Assembly: GCF_025264685.1 (NCBI RefSeq)
Contig: NZ_CP073721.1
Location: forward strand, 62,001-126,000
Source: Dactylosporangium roseum
Lineage (GTDB): Bacteria > Actinomycetota > Actinomycetes > Mycobacteriales > Micromonosporaceae
Length of the DNA stretch: 64,000 bases
Direction: 5' to 3'
This document shows positions 42,100 to 51,268 of the stretch, in pieces. The translations under genes and the position numbers were made by a program. The notes under the pieces are model-generated. The model was given only the letters and a program-made list of their open reading frames with translations, was not told where the DNA came from and ran no database searches. Every line of letters starts with the position of its first letter. Positions within the stretch are counted from its first letter, which is position 1.

Positions 42100-43128
42100 A
42101 TGACAACCGCTGCCGCATCGCCCTGGCTCCGCCTGAGCGGACCCGCCGAGATTCTGTCCGCCACGCCCTACCTGCTCGGCTTCCATCCCGCCAACAGCCT
42201 CGTGGTGCTCGGCCTGCACGGCACGGGCCTGCGGTTTCACGTCCGCGGTGACCTGCCCGACGACCGCGACGACGGTGAGGTGCTCGCCGAGCAGTACGGA
42301 TCCATGTTCGCCCACCACAACGTCGACGCTGCGCTGCTCATCGGCTACGGGCCCGCCGAGCCGACCGGCTCGTTCCTGTTCGCGACCCGCGCTGCCATGC
42401 TGCGGCACGCCATCGACGTGCCTGAGATGCTGCGGGCGCACGAGGGGCGCTACTGGTCGTTGCTGTGCGGCTCGGCCGAGTGCTGCCCGCCGGAGGGCCG
42501 TGAGTATGACGTGCAGACCTCGGCCGCCGCCGTCGAGGCCACCGTCGCGGGCATGGTCGCACTGCCCGACCGGGACACCGTCGTGCGCAGCCTCGCCGGT
42601 CCCGAGGGGCCCGCGCTGGCGGCGATCCAGGAGGCCACCGACCGGGCCGGTCTTCGGCTCGTGCGCCTGGCCACCGGCAGTGACGTCGTCCCGGCGGTGA
42701 CGAGTGCCGGGACGGCCGCGCTCGCCGAGGCCGTCGCCCAGTACCGCACCGGTCAGCGACTCACCGACGACGAGGTGGCATGGTTGACCGTTCTGCTGCA
42801 AGTGCTCGCGTTCCGCGACCGGGCCTGGCTGCGCATCGACCGGGACGGACCGTGGGGCCGGGCGATGCACCTGCGGCTGTGGACCGACCTGGTCCGCCGG
42901 GCCGATCCGGGGATGGTGGCGCCGGCGGCCATGCTGCTGGGGTATCTCCACTGGCGGGCCGGCGACGGGCTGCGCGCCCGGATCGCGGTCGACCGGGCCC
43001 TCGACGCCGACCCCGGCTACAACGGCGCCAAGCTCATGGCCGAGATCCTCGACCGGGGAGTGCCACCGGCGGAGCTTCCGCCGCTGGGACGGTCCCGTCG
43101 ACGCGCTGTGCGCCGGCGTAAATGTTGA
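42100..43128 (+). CDS. DUF4192 family protein
   Basis: The 342-residue protein begins with the DUF4192 signature LRLSGPAEILSATPYLLGFHPANSLVVLGL and is otherwise mixed alpha/beta, with a C-terminal TPR-like stretch (RIAVDRALDADPGYNGAKLM). It is common in actinobacteria and of unknown function. ATG at 42100 is chosen; the upstream in-frame GTG at 42040 falls inside the DnaA-box palindrome. Its 3' end overlaps the convergent fdhD gene by 95 bases. Confidence 0.9.
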   Translation: MTTAAASPWLRLSGPAEILSATPYLLGFHPANSLVVLGLHGTGLRFHVRGDLPDDRDDGEVLAEQYGSMFAHHNVDAALLIGYGPAEPTGSFLFATRAAMLRHAIDVPEMLRAHEGRYWSLLCGSAECCPPEGREYDVQTSAAAVEATVAGMVALPDRDTVVRSLAGPEGPALAAIQEATDRAGLRLVRLATGSDVVPAVTSAGTAALAEAVAQYRTGQRLTDDEVAWLTVLLQVLAFRDRAWLRIDRDGPWGRAMHLRLWTDLVRRADPGMVAPAAMLLGYLHWRAGDGLRARIAVDRALDADPGYNGAKLMAEILDRGVPPAELPPLGRSRRRAVRRRKC

Positions 43129-43948
43129 AGGTCGGGCCGCGCAGGAAGCCGACCAGCGTCAGGCCGGCCTCTTCGGCCAGGTCGGCGGCGAGGGTGCTGG
43201 GCGCCGACACGGCGGCCAGCACCGGGATGCCCGCCATCCAGGCCTTCTGGCAGAGCTCGAAGCTGGCCCGGCCGCTGACCATCAGCACATAACCGGCCAG
43301 CGGCAGCCGGTCCTGCCGGACGGCCCAGCCGATCACCTTGTCGACGGCGTTGTGCCGGCCCACGTCCTCGCGCAGGCAGACCAGTTCACCGGCCGCGGTG
43401 AACAGGCCCGCCGCGTGCAGCCCGCCGGTTGTGGCGAAGGCCCGCTGCCGGTGCCGCAGCGCGTCGGGCAGAGCGGCCAGCACGGCCGGCGTGACGGTGA
43501 CCGGGTCGGCGGCGACGTCGAAGTGGGATCGGGTGCGGACGGCGTCGATGCTGGCCTTGCCGCAGACGCCGCAGGAGGAGGTGGTGAAGAAGTTCCGGCT
43601 CGGGTCGACGACCGGCGCCGGGACGCCCGGGGAGAGCACGACGTCGACGACGTTGTAGGTGTTCGGCTCCTGGTCGCCGGCGCACAGTTGCGCGGTGTGG
43701 ACGTCGCCTGAGTGGCGGATGATGCCTTCGGTGCACAGGAAGCCGATCGCCAGGTCGAGATCGTCGCCCGGCGTGCGCATGGTCACCGCCAGCGGCGGAC
43801 GGGCGCCTCCGCCCGGGCCGACGCGGATCTCGAGCGGCTCCTCGGCGGCCAGGCTGTCGGGCGACCGCTTGACATCGATCCCGGATCCGTCGTCGCCCGC
43901 GCCGAGCGTGACCCGCACGATCGTGCGCCGTTGCGTGACGCGGCCCAT
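43034..43948 (-). CDS. fdhD: Formate dehydrogenase accessory sulfurtransferase FdhD
   Basis: The 304-residue protein has the FdhD motifs LAIGFLCTEGII, FFTTSSCGVCGKAS with the two sulfur-carrying Cys, and REDVGRHNAVDKVIG. It passes sulfur to the molybdenum cofactor of formate dehydrogenase-type enzymes. ATG at 43948 has GGAGGG eight bases upstream. The last 20 residues run past the usual family end and overlap the DUF4192 gene. No formate dehydrogenase gene is nearby. Confidence 0.94.
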   Translation of the reverse strand: MGRVTQRRTIVRVTLGAGDDGSGIDVKRSPDSLAAEEPLEIRVGPGGGARPPLAVTMRTPGDDLDLAIGFLCTEGIIRHSGDVHTAQLCAGDQEPNTYNVVDVVLSPGVPAPVVDPSRNFFTTSSCGVCGKASIDAVRTRSHFDVAADPVTVTPAVLAALPDALRHRQRAFATTGGLHAAGLFTAAGELVCLREDVGRHNAVDKVIGWAVRQDRLPLAGYVLMVSGRASFELCQKAWMAGIPVLAAVSAPSTLAADLAEEAGLTLVGFLRGPTFNIYAGAQRVDGTVPAAEAPPVALPGRGSRP

Positions 43949-44078
43949 GTACCCGTCCCTCCGATGTCGGTTTCCGCACCCTGGCTCGACGGTAGGTTCT
44001 GATTGTGACGACGGCCAACGACCCCCACCGGCGAACGGGTCACGGACAGGGCCGCGATTGCCGGTGGAGGTGGGCGCG

Positions 44079-44669
44079 GTGAGCCGGTTCGCGGCCGTGG
44101 TGCTGGCCGGCGGGGCAGGGCGCCGGCTCGGAGGCCGGGACAAGCCGATGGTCCCGGTCGGCGGCGTGCCGATGATCAGCCGGGTCCTTGCCGCCGTGCA
44201 CGGCGCCGGGCGGGACAGCGCGGTGATCGAGGACGTCATCGTCGTCGGGCCGTGGCGCGACGGGCTGCCCGACTCGGTGCGGGTCGTGCAGGAGGAGCCC
44301 CCGGGCGGTGGGCCGGTGGCCGCCGTGGCGGCCGGGCTCGGGCTCGTGGGAGCGGAGGTCGTGGCGCTGCTCGCGGCCGACCTGCCGCACCTCGACGCGC
44401 GGGCCGTCGCGACGTTGCTGGGCGCGATCGGGAGGCACGACGGGGCGGTGTTCGTCGATGACGACGGCAGGCGGCAACTGCTGTGCGGAGCCTGGCGGAC
44501 GGCCGCCCTCAAGGACGCCGCCGGGCGGATCGGTGAGCCTGCCGGCAAATCGATGCGGGCGCTCGTCGACGGGCTCGACGTGCGGGAAGTGCGGTGGGGC
44601 GACGCCGGTGCGCCGCCCTACTTCGACTGCGACACGGAGGACGACCTGCGAAATGCGGAGCGCGCATGA
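44079..44669 (+). CDS. mobA: Molybdenum cofactor guanylyltransferase
   Basis: The 196-residue protein carries the nucleotidyltransferase signature VLAGGAGRRLGGRDKPMVPV, then PPGGGPVAAVAAGL and LLAADLPHLD. It links GMP to molybdopterin for enzymes of the DMSO reductase family, which include formate dehydrogenases, fitting its divergence from fdhD. GTG at 44079 follows GGAGG. Its stop overlaps the next gene (ATGA). Confidence 0.9.
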   Translation: MSRFAAVVLAGGAGRRLGGRDKPMVPVGGVPMISRVLAAVHGAGRDSAVIEDVIVVGPWRDGLPDSVRVVQEEPPGGGPVAAVAAGLGLVGAEVVALLAADLPHLDARAVATLLGAIGRHDGAVFVDDDGRRQLLCGAWRTAALKDAAGRIGEPAGKSMRALVDGLDVREVRWGDAGAPPYFDCDTEDDLRNAERA

Positions 44670-44932
44670 GTGACGAAGGATCGGGTGCACGGCTGGACAC
44701 GTGGCTGGGCGAGGCGGCCAGGACGCTGGGGGTGTCGCCGCTCACGGTGGACGAGCGGGCGGCGATCCTCGCGCTCGCCCGTGACGTCGCCCACAACGTC
44801 GCCCGGCCCGGGGCGCCTCTGACGGCGTTCCTCCTCGGGCTGGCGATCGGCCGGGGAGCGGATCCGCAGCACAGCCGCGAGGTGCTCACCCGTCTGGCCA
44901 CCCGGGCTGAAGGGACGATCGAGGCTGGATAG
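44666..44932 (+). CDS. DUF6457-type small protein of the molybdenum cofactor locus
   Basis: The 88-residue helical protein with LDTWLGEAARTLGVSP and ILALARDVAHNVARPGAPLTAFLLG is usually found fused to or beside MobA in actinobacteria. A role in cofactor synthesis is inferred from this link. It overlaps mobA by four bases. Confidence 0.82.
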   Translation: MSDEGSGARLDTWLGEAARTLGVSPLTVDERAAILALARDVAHNVARPGAPLTAFLLGLAIGRGADPQHSREVLTRLATRAEGTIEAG

Positions 44933-44960
44933 GGTGAGAGCCGGGGGATAGGAGGCGATC

Positions 44961-46061
44961 ATGTCGGGTGACCAGGACGACGTCATGTCGTATGAGACGG
45001 CGCTGTTCGATGATGAGGAACCGGCCGGCGGCAACCTGAAGGAGAAGGTCGCCGAGGCCTGGCGGGACTTCGCCCGGCATCTCGTTGACGGGCTGCGTGA
45101 CCTGCGGCCCGGCACCACGCTCGACCTCACCCTCGACCCGACCGCGTCCGGCACCGGCGACGCCATCTACTCGGTCCAGGTGACCGGCGAGGAAGACGGC
45201 ATGCTCAGCGCCACAGCGGTCGGCAACGCGGACCTCCCGGCGGCCTACCGGCTGGACCGGACCGTCATCGCGGAGATCGTCGCGCTGGGCTGGTCCCCGC
45301 CCGGGGTCGTGCCCGGCTCCGGCGAGTCGTTCGGGCTGCGGGTGCCGAAGGGCGAGGTGACCCAGTTGAGCCGGTTGGTCACGCGGACCCTGCGCGACAT
45401 CTACGGCACACCGCACCCGGCCTTCCTGACGTATCTCGCCCATGACGCCAACGGCCACGTGGCGCCGCTCCCGTCGCTGGGCGTCGCCAGGTCTCTCGTC
45501 ACGATCGCCGACGCTGACGGCGACGGGGTCGTCGACGCCGCCCGGACGGCCGCCGGTCAGGGCGGGCTCAAGGAACTCGCGGCGGAGACCGACGACCTGC
45601 CGCTGCACGACAAGGTGACCACCGTCGTCGCGCGGCTCATGAAGACCTCGCCGGAGGAGCTGCCGATCGACCCGGACGGCGACATCGGCATCCGGTCGGG
45701 CTCGGCGATGGTGTTCGTGCGGGTCCGGGACAACCCGCCGCTGGTCGACGTGTTCTCGCCGATCCTCACCGAGGTCGAGCCCACGGAGCGGCTCTACGTG
45801 AAGCTGTCCGATCTCACCAACCGCATGCCGATCGGCCGGCTCTACTGCACCAACGACACCGTCTGGGCCTCCGTGCCCGTGTTCGGCCGCGACTTCCAGC
45901 CCACTCACCTGATGCTCGCGGTGCAGGTGATGACCGGGCTGGCCGACGAGCTCGACGACCGCCTTCACGGGGAGTTCGGTGGCAAGCGCTTCTTCGGCGA
46001 AAGCGACAAGCCCAAGCCGGTGATCAGCAGCGGCGGCGAACGCACGGGCATGTACCTCTAG
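44961..46061 (+). CDS. YbjN/TY-Chap-like domain protein
   Basis: The 366-residue soluble protein has an N-terminal helix-rich part with a beta domain (about residues 50-150) and a C-terminal segment with MPIGRLYCTNDTVWASVPVF and THLMLAVQVMTGLADELDD, the pattern of the type III chaperone-like YbjN fold seen in actinobacterial proteins. The function is unknown. ATG at 44961 has ATAGGAGG upstream. It follows the DUF6457 gene by 28 bases. Confidence 0.7.
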   Translation: MSGDQDDVMSYETALFDDEEPAGGNLKEKVAEAWRDFARHLVDGLRDLRPGTTLDLTLDPTASGTGDAIYSVQVTGEEDGMLSATAVGNADLPAAYRLDRTVIAEIVALGWSPPGVVPGSGESFGLRVPKGEVTQLSRLVTRTLRDIYGTPHPAFLTYLAHDANGHVAPLPSLGVARSLVTIADADGDGVVDAARTAAGQGGLKELAAETDDLPLHDKVTTVVARLMKTSPEELPIDPDGDIGIRSGSAMVFVRVRDNPPLVDVFSPILTEVEPTERLYVKLSDLTNRMPIGRLYCTNDTVWASVPVFGRDFQPTHLMLAVQVMTGLADELDDRLHGEFGGKRFFGESDKPKPVISSGGERTGMYL

Positions 46062-46353
46062 CGCACCTCGGCGGCGACACCTCCGAGCCCTTCGCCCGAA
46101 TCGTCGGCCTTGTTCGGGTTGGCAGGGGTTGCTGGCTTACCGTCGCGGCCTTGCGTGAAGCACAAGACGCGCGGGCGCATTGACGAACCGCGTGAGCCTC
46201 GCCCCGGGTGCGTCGGCGTCGCACCCGACGTGCGCCGGTCTTGCGACCGTGGTGGTGAACGAACCGGACATCGTGGGAGTGTCACCGCACTACGGCTGCA
46301 AGGCCGATGCGAGCAAGGCGTGTCGGTCGGACAGGACCGTCGTTGCGTACGGT

Positions 46354-46854
46354 ATGGACGCGCTGGACAGCTTCACGAAGACCTTCCTCACCGCCACCGC
46401 CCTCGGCAAGCTGCCCACCATCACTGTTGCCCGTCATGCCCAGGTCCTGCGCGGCTGTGCCGGTGACCGGGACGAGGTCGCGATCGCCGCGCTGTGCCAG
46501 TCCCGCCAGCACCGCCGCAACGTGTTCATGCTCACCCGCAACCGGCTCGTCGTGACGAGCGAGTCCGCGGTCCTGCGCCGCGTCTCCCTGCACCTCAACG
46601 CTGAACTCCACCAGGTCGCCGACGTGACTTGGACCCCCGAGCCCGGGCGTGCGGGGGTTCAGCTCGGGCTGACCGCGATCGACGGCGTGCGGGAGAACTT
46701 CTGGGTGCGGCTCGCCGGCGCGGCCGAGATGTGGCGCCTCGACGAGGCGCTCAAGCAGGCCTTCCGCACGCCGTGGGGCGTGGTCCAGCCGGCCGTCGCG
46801 GCGCCGGTCGCAACGGCGGTCAAGGCGCCGCTGCCGGAGCTGCGGCTCGCGTGA
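46354..46854 (+). CDS. Hypothetical protein with PH-like domain
   Basis: The 166-residue protein starts with helices (LDSFTKTFLTATALGKLP) and contains a beta-rich middle, NRLVVTSESAVLRRVSLHL and ENFWVRLAGAAEMWRL, resembling a bacterial PH-like or YokE-type domain. ATG at 46354 is the first convincing start; the frame is open back to 46180. The 290 bases before it show only weak open frames on the minus strand. No family is certain. Confidence 0.6.
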   Translation: MDALDSFTKTFLTATALGKLPTITVARHAQVLRGCAGDRDEVAIAALCQSRQHRRNVFMLTRNRLVVTSESAVLRRVSLHLNAELHQVADVTWTPEPGRAGVQLGLTAIDGVRENFWVRLAGAAEMWRLDEALKQAFRTPWGVVQPAVAAPVATAVKAPLPELRLA

Positions 46855-46861
46855 CCTGGGG

Positions 46862-46917
46862 CGATCGGTCCACCTCGCGCGGGCGCTGGCTGTGACGAGC
46901 AAGAGGTGGACCGATCG
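46862..46917. terminator. Long inverted repeat after the PH-like gene
   Basis: CGATCGGTCCACCTC (46862-46876) is the exact inverse of 46903-46917, with a 26-base loop. It lies just after the stop at 46854 and probably ends transcription. There is no T tract, so an operator role is also possible. Confidence 0.5.
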
Positions 46918-47021
46918 GTCAACATATATCCCTATCGGGCGGATTCAACCATCCTCCGAACACCCCCGCCGTTCCGGCATTGGGGTACCGGCACGAGTAC
47001 ATCGACCGTGGCGTCGGTGGC

Positions 47022-47228
47022 GTGGTGACGATCAAGGTCATCGGCCTGCTCGTCCACCTGCTGTTCTGGCCGGTGGCCGCGCTCGCCGCGCAGGCGTCGC
47101 ACGTCCTGATGTGCCAGGACCCGTATGGTGCCCTCGGCCATTCGACGGACGGCCACGAGCGGCCGGGCGACGCGTACCGGGCACTTGGCACTCCTTATGT
47201 CAGGTTTGCCGCGCGGGATCCGAGGTAG
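47022..47228 (+). CDS. Possible small protein with hydrophobic N terminus
   Basis: From a GTG at 47022 the frame gives 68 residues beginning with a hydrophobic segment IGLLVHLLFWPVAALAAQA, then a polar tail. A signal peptide or anchor is possible. There is no clear ribosome site, so the call is weak. Confidence 0.3.
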   Translation: MVTIKVIGLLVHLLFWPVAALAAQASHVLMCQDPYGALGHSTDGHERPGDAYRALGTPYVRFAARDPR

Positions 47229-47262
47229 AGGGCCAATTCGCCCGATTCCGAGGAGGTACCCC

Positions 47263-47775
47263 ATGAGACGCTCGCGGATAGGCTTACTGGTTAGCTCTGC
47301 GGCACTGGTGGTCGTCGGCGGGCTACCGACAGTTGCGGAAGCGCAGCCCACCCCGACACCCACGGCGCCCGCGCCGACCGAGACCACACCTGGTCCTGGC
47401 GGCGGCATGGGAGCCCACGAGGACATGTTCGCCGATGTCTACCACGGTGAGGGCGTCCTGCAGACCAAGAACGGACCGGTCCGGGTGGCGATGCAGAACG
47501 GTGATGCCACACAGTTGACCCAGTCGTCGGTGACGGTCCGCTCAGCCGACGGGTTCACGCGCACGTGGCAGCTCGGCAGCAACCTGAAGGTCTACGACAA
47601 GCGGCACACGCTGCAGCCCGGCGCGCTGCAGGCGGGTGCCCAGCTCGTGATCGCCGGCAAGGTGACCGGGGCTGCCGCATCTCCACCGGGTTCGCCATCA
47701 CCTGGCGCGGCCACATACACGGCGCAGGTGGTGTTCGTCCACTCGGGCGCGTCAGGCTCTCCGACGTCGTCCTGA
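47263..47775 (+). CDS. Secreted protein of unknown function
   Basis: The 170-residue protein has a Sec signal peptide (MRRSRIGLLVSSAALVVVGG, cut near AEAQP), a Pro/Thr-rich linker, and a small beta domain (about residues 60-155) with VYHGEGVLQTKNGPVRVAMQ and LKVYDKRHTLQPGALQAG that resembles a DUF5666-like barrel. ATG at 47263 is preceded by GAGGAGG. It is alone and ends in a GC-rich hairpin. Confidence 0.75.
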   Translation: MRRSRIGLLVSSAALVVVGGLPTVAEAQPTPTPTAPAPTETTPGPGGGMGAHEDMFADVYHGEGVLQTKNGPVRVAMQNGDATQLTQSSVTVRSADGFTRTWQLGSNLKVYDKRHTLQPGALQAGAQLVIAGKVTGAAASPPGSPSPGAATYTAQVVFVHSGASGSPTSS

Positions 47776-47783
47776 TCGGAACG

Positions 47784-47813
47784 GGCGCCGGCGCCGAACG
47801 GGGCGCCGGCGCC
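47784..47813. terminator. GC-rich repeat/hairpin between the secreted protein and DDAH genes
   Basis: GGCGCCGGCGCC occurs at 47784-47795 and again at 47802-47813. Each is self-complementary and together they form a long stem between convergent genes. Confidence 0.55.
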
Positions 47814-47821
47814 GCGTCTTC

Positions 47822-48637
47822 CTAAGGGCGCAGTTCGGCGACGCAGCACTTCACGCTGCCGCCGCCCTTCTTCAGCTCCGTCAGCTCCACCGGCACCGGG
47901 ACGTAGCCGGCCGAGCGAAGCTTCGCCGCGAACGCCGTGGCCTCGGTGTTCAGCACGACGTTGCGGCCGTCGGACACCAGGTTGAGCCCGAACGCCAGGG
48001 CGTCCTCCTCGTCGGCGATGACCGCGTCGGGGAACAGTTGGCGCAGGACGGCCCGCGTCGACTCCGAGAACGCCTCCGGGTAGTAGGCGATGGTCGAGTC
48101 GTCCAGTGGGGCCAGCGCCACGTCGAGGTGGTAGAACCGCGGGTCCACCAGCCGCAGCGAGATCACCGGCCGGCCGAGTGCCTCCTGGGCCTCCGAGTGC
48201 GCGGCCGCCTCCGTGCGGAAGCCGTGGCCGGCGAGCACCACACCGCCGAGGTAGGACGGCAGGTAGGTGAAGTCACCCTCGCCCTCGTTGGTCTCGACCG
48301 GGGTGGCGTACTTCCAGCCCAACTCGGCGTAGAACCGCTTGTGTGCCGCCGCCTCGGCCATGCGCTGCGGATACCGGAACCGTGCGCCGTAGACCACGCC
48401 GTCGACCGAGAATGCTCCGTTGGCGGCGTACACCATGTCGGGCAGGCCGATCTCGGGCGTCAGGACGTGCACGGTGTGGCCGAGCCGCGTCAGCGTCTCG
48501 CGGAGGCCTTCCCACTGTTTGACGGCCAGCTCGGTGTCGACCGGCGTCGTGGTGTCCATCCAAGGGTTGATCGCGTATTCCACCACGAAGTGCTCGGGTG
48601 GCGACATCAGATAGGTGCGCTCGCGCTGGGTCGTCAC
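47822..48637 (-). CDS. ddaH: Dimethylargininase/arginine deiminase-type hydrolase
   Basis: The 271-residue protein belongs to the amidinotransferase superfamily. Catalytic residues are visible: the Glu/Asp of NEGEGDF, the His in FYHLDVALAPLDD, and the Cys in GGGSVKCCVAELRP at the very end. It hydrolyses arginine or methylarginines to citrulline. The pair with a divergent Lrp gene matches Rv2323c-Rv2324, which sit with ornithine aminotransferase genes; those are missing here. GTG at 48637 is chosen; a TAGCGT box just upstream suggests a near-leaderless message. Confidence 0.87.
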   Translation of the reverse strand: MTTQRERTYLMSPPEHFVVEYAINPWMDTTTPVDTELAVKQWEGLRETLTRLGHTVHVLTPEIGLPDMVYAANGAFSVDGVVYGARFRYPQRMAEAAAHKRFYAELGWKYATPVETNEGEGDFTYLPSYLGGVVLAGHGFRTEAAAHSEAQEALGRPVISLRLVDPRFYHLDVALAPLDDSTIAYYPEAFSESTRAVLRQLFPDAVIADEEDALAFGLNLVSDGRNVVLNTEATAFAAKLRSAGYVPVPVELTELKKGGGSVKCCVAELRP

Positions 48638-48705
48638 GAGATCAAACGCTAGGGTTCCGGTGTCACACAAAACAGCGAGAATGCTTGCTTTCAAGGAGGG
48701 ATTTG

Positions 48706-49194
48706 TTGCGCCTCGACCCGATCGACCAGCGAATCATTGCACTCCTACAGGATGACGCCCGTTCATCGTATGCAGAGATCGGCATCCAGGTCGCGCTGTC
48801 GGCCCCGGCCGTGAAACGCCGCGTCGACCGGCTCCGATCGAGCGGAGTGATCCGCGGCTATACGGCGCTGATCGACCCGGATGCGGTGGGCTGGACGACA
48901 GAGGCGTTCGTCGAGCTCTTCTGCACCGGCCGCACCTCACCGGAGCAACTGCGCGCGGCGGCGAAGCGCCACCCGGCGGTGGTCGGCGCGTACACCATCT
49001 CGGGTGAGGCCGATGCCCTGGTGCACCTGCGCGCCGTCGACATGGCCGGCCTGGAGCAGGCCCTCGAGCGACTGCGCGCCGAGCCGTTCGTCACCTCGAC
49101 CCGGAGCATGATCGTGCTCAGTCGCCTGGTGGAGACCCTCGCACCGCGGGTTGACGAAAAGCCGGGAACCGGAGGTGTGCCGGTCACGTCATAG
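48706..49194 (+). CDS. Lrp/AsnC-family regulator
   Basis: The 162-residue protein has the Lrp helix-turn-helix (LDPIDQRIIALLQDDARSSY, then LSAPAVKRRVDRLRSSGVI) and a C-terminal ligand-binding RAM domain. It probably controls the divergent hydrolase gene in response to arginine or a related amino acid. TTG at 48706 is five bases after AAGGAGGG. Confidence 0.9.
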   Translation: MRLDPIDQRIIALLQDDARSSYAEIGIQVALSAPAVKRRVDRLRSSGVIRGYTALIDPDAVGWTTEAFVELFCTGRTSPEQLRAAAKRHPAVVGAYTISGEADALVHLRAVDMAGLEQALERLRAEPFVTSTRSMIVLSRLVETLAPRVDEKPGTGGVPVTS

Positions 49195-49198
49195 GGCT

Positions 49199-51109
49199 AT
49201 GAAGCGCGCCCTTGCCACGCTCGGTGCCCTGTGCGTCTGCCTTTCCGGTTGTACGGCCGACAAGCCGCGCCCCGCCCGGTCCCCGGCGGCACCGGCGCCC
49301 GCGCTGCGCCTGGTCGCGTTCGAGTCCTGCGACGACCTGCTCGCCGGTCTGCGGACCGCGGCGCAGGAGGCCGTCGGGCCTTGGGGCCTGAACAACGCCC
49401 CCGGCGGCATCCGGACGATGAACGGCGGTGCCGTCGAGGACTCCGCCCGCACCGCGGGTGGCGCGGCGCCGAAGGGGGCCCCCGGCGCGGGCACCACGTT
49501 CTCCGGCACCAACACGCATGAGGCCGGCGTCGACGAGCCCGACGTGGTCAAGACCGACGGCAAGCGGATCGTGACGCTGGCCGGCAACGGCGTGCTGAAG
49601 GTCGTCGACGCGGCCGCCCGGAAGGTGACCGGCGAGCTCAGCCTCGGCGGCGCGGCGGACCGGGGCAGGCCCGCGATCATGGCGAGCAGCCTGCTGCTGG
49701 CCGGCGACCGGGCGCTGGTCCTCGGCTACAACTACGAGGCCCGGCTGGACAACGACGCGTCACATGTCGCCGGCCCGACGGCGACCCTGGTCGACATCGC
49801 CGGTGCGCCGAAGGTGATCGGCAGGTTCACGACCGACGGCGCGTTGGTCGACGCCCGGCAGATCGGCAGCACCGCACGGGTGGTGGTGCGCTCGGCGCCC
49901 CGCCTGGGATTCCCCGACACCTCGGCGATGGGCACCGACGAGGCCCGGATCGCGGCCAACCGCAAGGCGATCGCCGCGGCCCCGCTGGAGGACTGGCTGC
50001 CGCGCTGGACCGCGGAGGACGCGGGCGGCAAGCGTACCGGCGGCAAGGTCGACTGCACCGCGGTGAGCCGCCCCGAGCGCTACTCGGGCACCGCCATGCT
50101 GACCGTCCTGACGTTCGATCTCGGCGGGCCGGCGCTGGGCTCCGGCGCCCCGGTCACGGTCGTCGCCGACGGCGACACCGTCTACGCCAACGGCCCCAGC
50201 CTGTACGTCGGCAACGACCAGCGCTGGCGGGTGTTCCGCGCGATGGACCAGACGACAGCGGCGAAGCGGAGGACGGCGGTGGAGCCGCCGCGCACCCAGT
50301 TGTTCAAGTTCGACATCAGTGGCGCCGGGAAGCCGCGGTACGTCGCGTCCGGCGAGGTCCCCGGCTGGCTGCTCAACCAGTACTCGATGTCCGAATGGGA
50401 CGGCCACCTGCGCGTCGCGACCACCGACGCCGTCGGCGCCGACCGGCAGACGACCTCCACCGTGTCCACCGTCTACGTGCTCAAGCAGGACGGCGGGCGG
50501 CTCGCGGAGACCGGGCACGTCGGCGGCCTCGGCAAGGGCGAGCGGATCTACTCGGTGCGGTTCATCGGCACCACCGGCTACGTGGTGACATTCCGCCGAA
50601 CCGACCCGCTCTACACGCTCGACCTCGCCGACCCGGCGGCCCCGCGGGTGGTGGGCGAACTGAAGATCACGGGCTATTCGGCGTACCTGCACCCGGCCGG
50701 CGCGGGCCGGCTCATCGGCCTCGGTCAGGAGGCCACCGAGCAGGGCCGCGTCCAGGGCACCCAGATCTCGCTGTTCGACGTGCGCGACCCGGCCAAGCCG
50801 GCCCGGCTGGCGCAGCACCAGGTGCCGGGCGGTTACTCGGAGGCGGAGTTCGATCCGCACGCGTTCCTGTACTGGCCGGCGACGGGGTTGCTGGTCGTAC
50901 CGGTGAACGAGCGGTCGCGGCAGGGTGCGCTCGTGCTGTCGGTCAGCGACAAGGCGATCACCCAGTCGGGCATGATCGGTCATCCCGGGCAATACGCGAT
51001 GATCCGCCGGTCACTGATCATCGACGGCACTCTGTGGACACTGTCGGATCAGGGCCTCAAGGCCAACGACGCGGCGACCCTCGCGGAGCAGGCCTGGCTG
51101 CCGCTCTGA
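49199..51109 (+). CDS. Secreted beta-propeller domain lipoprotein
   Basis: The 636-residue protein has a lipoprotein signal ending in LCVCLSGC, an Ala/Pro linker and a large beta-propeller domain (about residues 40-630). Typical segments are THEAGVDEPDVVKTDGKRIV, YSVRFIGTTGYVVTFRRTDP and YSEAEFDPHAFLYWPATGLL. The family is extracellular and of unknown role, common in actinobacteria and archaea. ATG at 49199 lies five bases after the Lrp stop, so the two are probably cotranscribed. Confidence 0.88.
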   Translation: MKRALATLGALCVCLSGCTADKPRPARSPAAPAPALRLVAFESCDDLLAGLRTAAQEAVGPWGLNNAPGGIRTMNGGAVEDSARTAGGAAPKGAPGAGTTFSGTNTHEAGVDEPDVVKTDGKRIVTLAGNGVLKVVDAAARKVTGELSLGGAADRGRPAIMASSLLLAGDRALVLGYNYEARLDNDASHVAGPTATLVDIAGAPKVIGRFTTDGALVDARQIGSTARVVVRSAPRLGFPDTSAMGTDEARIAANRKAIAAAPLEDWLPRWTAEDAGGKRTGGKVDCTAVSRPERYSGTAMLTVLTFDLGGPALGSGAPVTVVADGDTVYANGPSLYVGNDQRWRVFRAMDQTTAAKRRTAVEPPRTQLFKFDISGAGKPRYVASGEVPGWLLNQYSMSEWDGHLRVATTDAVGADRQTTSTVSTVYVLKQDGGRLAETGHVGGLGKGERIYSVRFIGTTGYVVTFRRTDPLYTLDLADPAAPRVVGELKITGYSAYLHPAGAGRLIGLGQEATEQGRVQGTQISLFDVRDPAKPARLAQHQVPGGYSEAEFDPHAFLYWPATGLLVVPVNERSRQGALVLSVSDKAITQSGMIGHPGQYAMIRRSLIIDGTLWTLSDQGLKANDAATLAEQAWLPL

Positions 51110-51140
51110 GCCATTCGAGGTGCTGCCGCGAAACATAGCC

Positions 51141-51218
51141 CGTTGATCTTGCAGTTGTGGTGCCTTGACACTCCCTGAATGTCCGGGTTTGGGGGGCACC
51201 ACAACTGCAAGATCAACG
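51141..51218. repeat. Palindromic dispersed repeat, copy 2
   Basis: Perfect 24-bp arms (51141-51164 and 51195-51218) surround a 30-base loop. The arms match copy 1 at 34903-34976 and the loop matches that of copy 1 when reversed. It lies between the propeller gene and the PH-like gene. Confidence 0.88.
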
Positions 51219-51268
51219 GAAGGGGGTGGGGGTGGGGAGGGCGTCGGGTGCATGCTGTGCGGGTGGGT

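Noticed and set aside
46058-46285. Minus-strand frame with GKPATPANPNKADDSGEG before the PH-like gene
   Set aside because: The end looks protein-like but there is no ribosome site or clear start, and no domain is seen.
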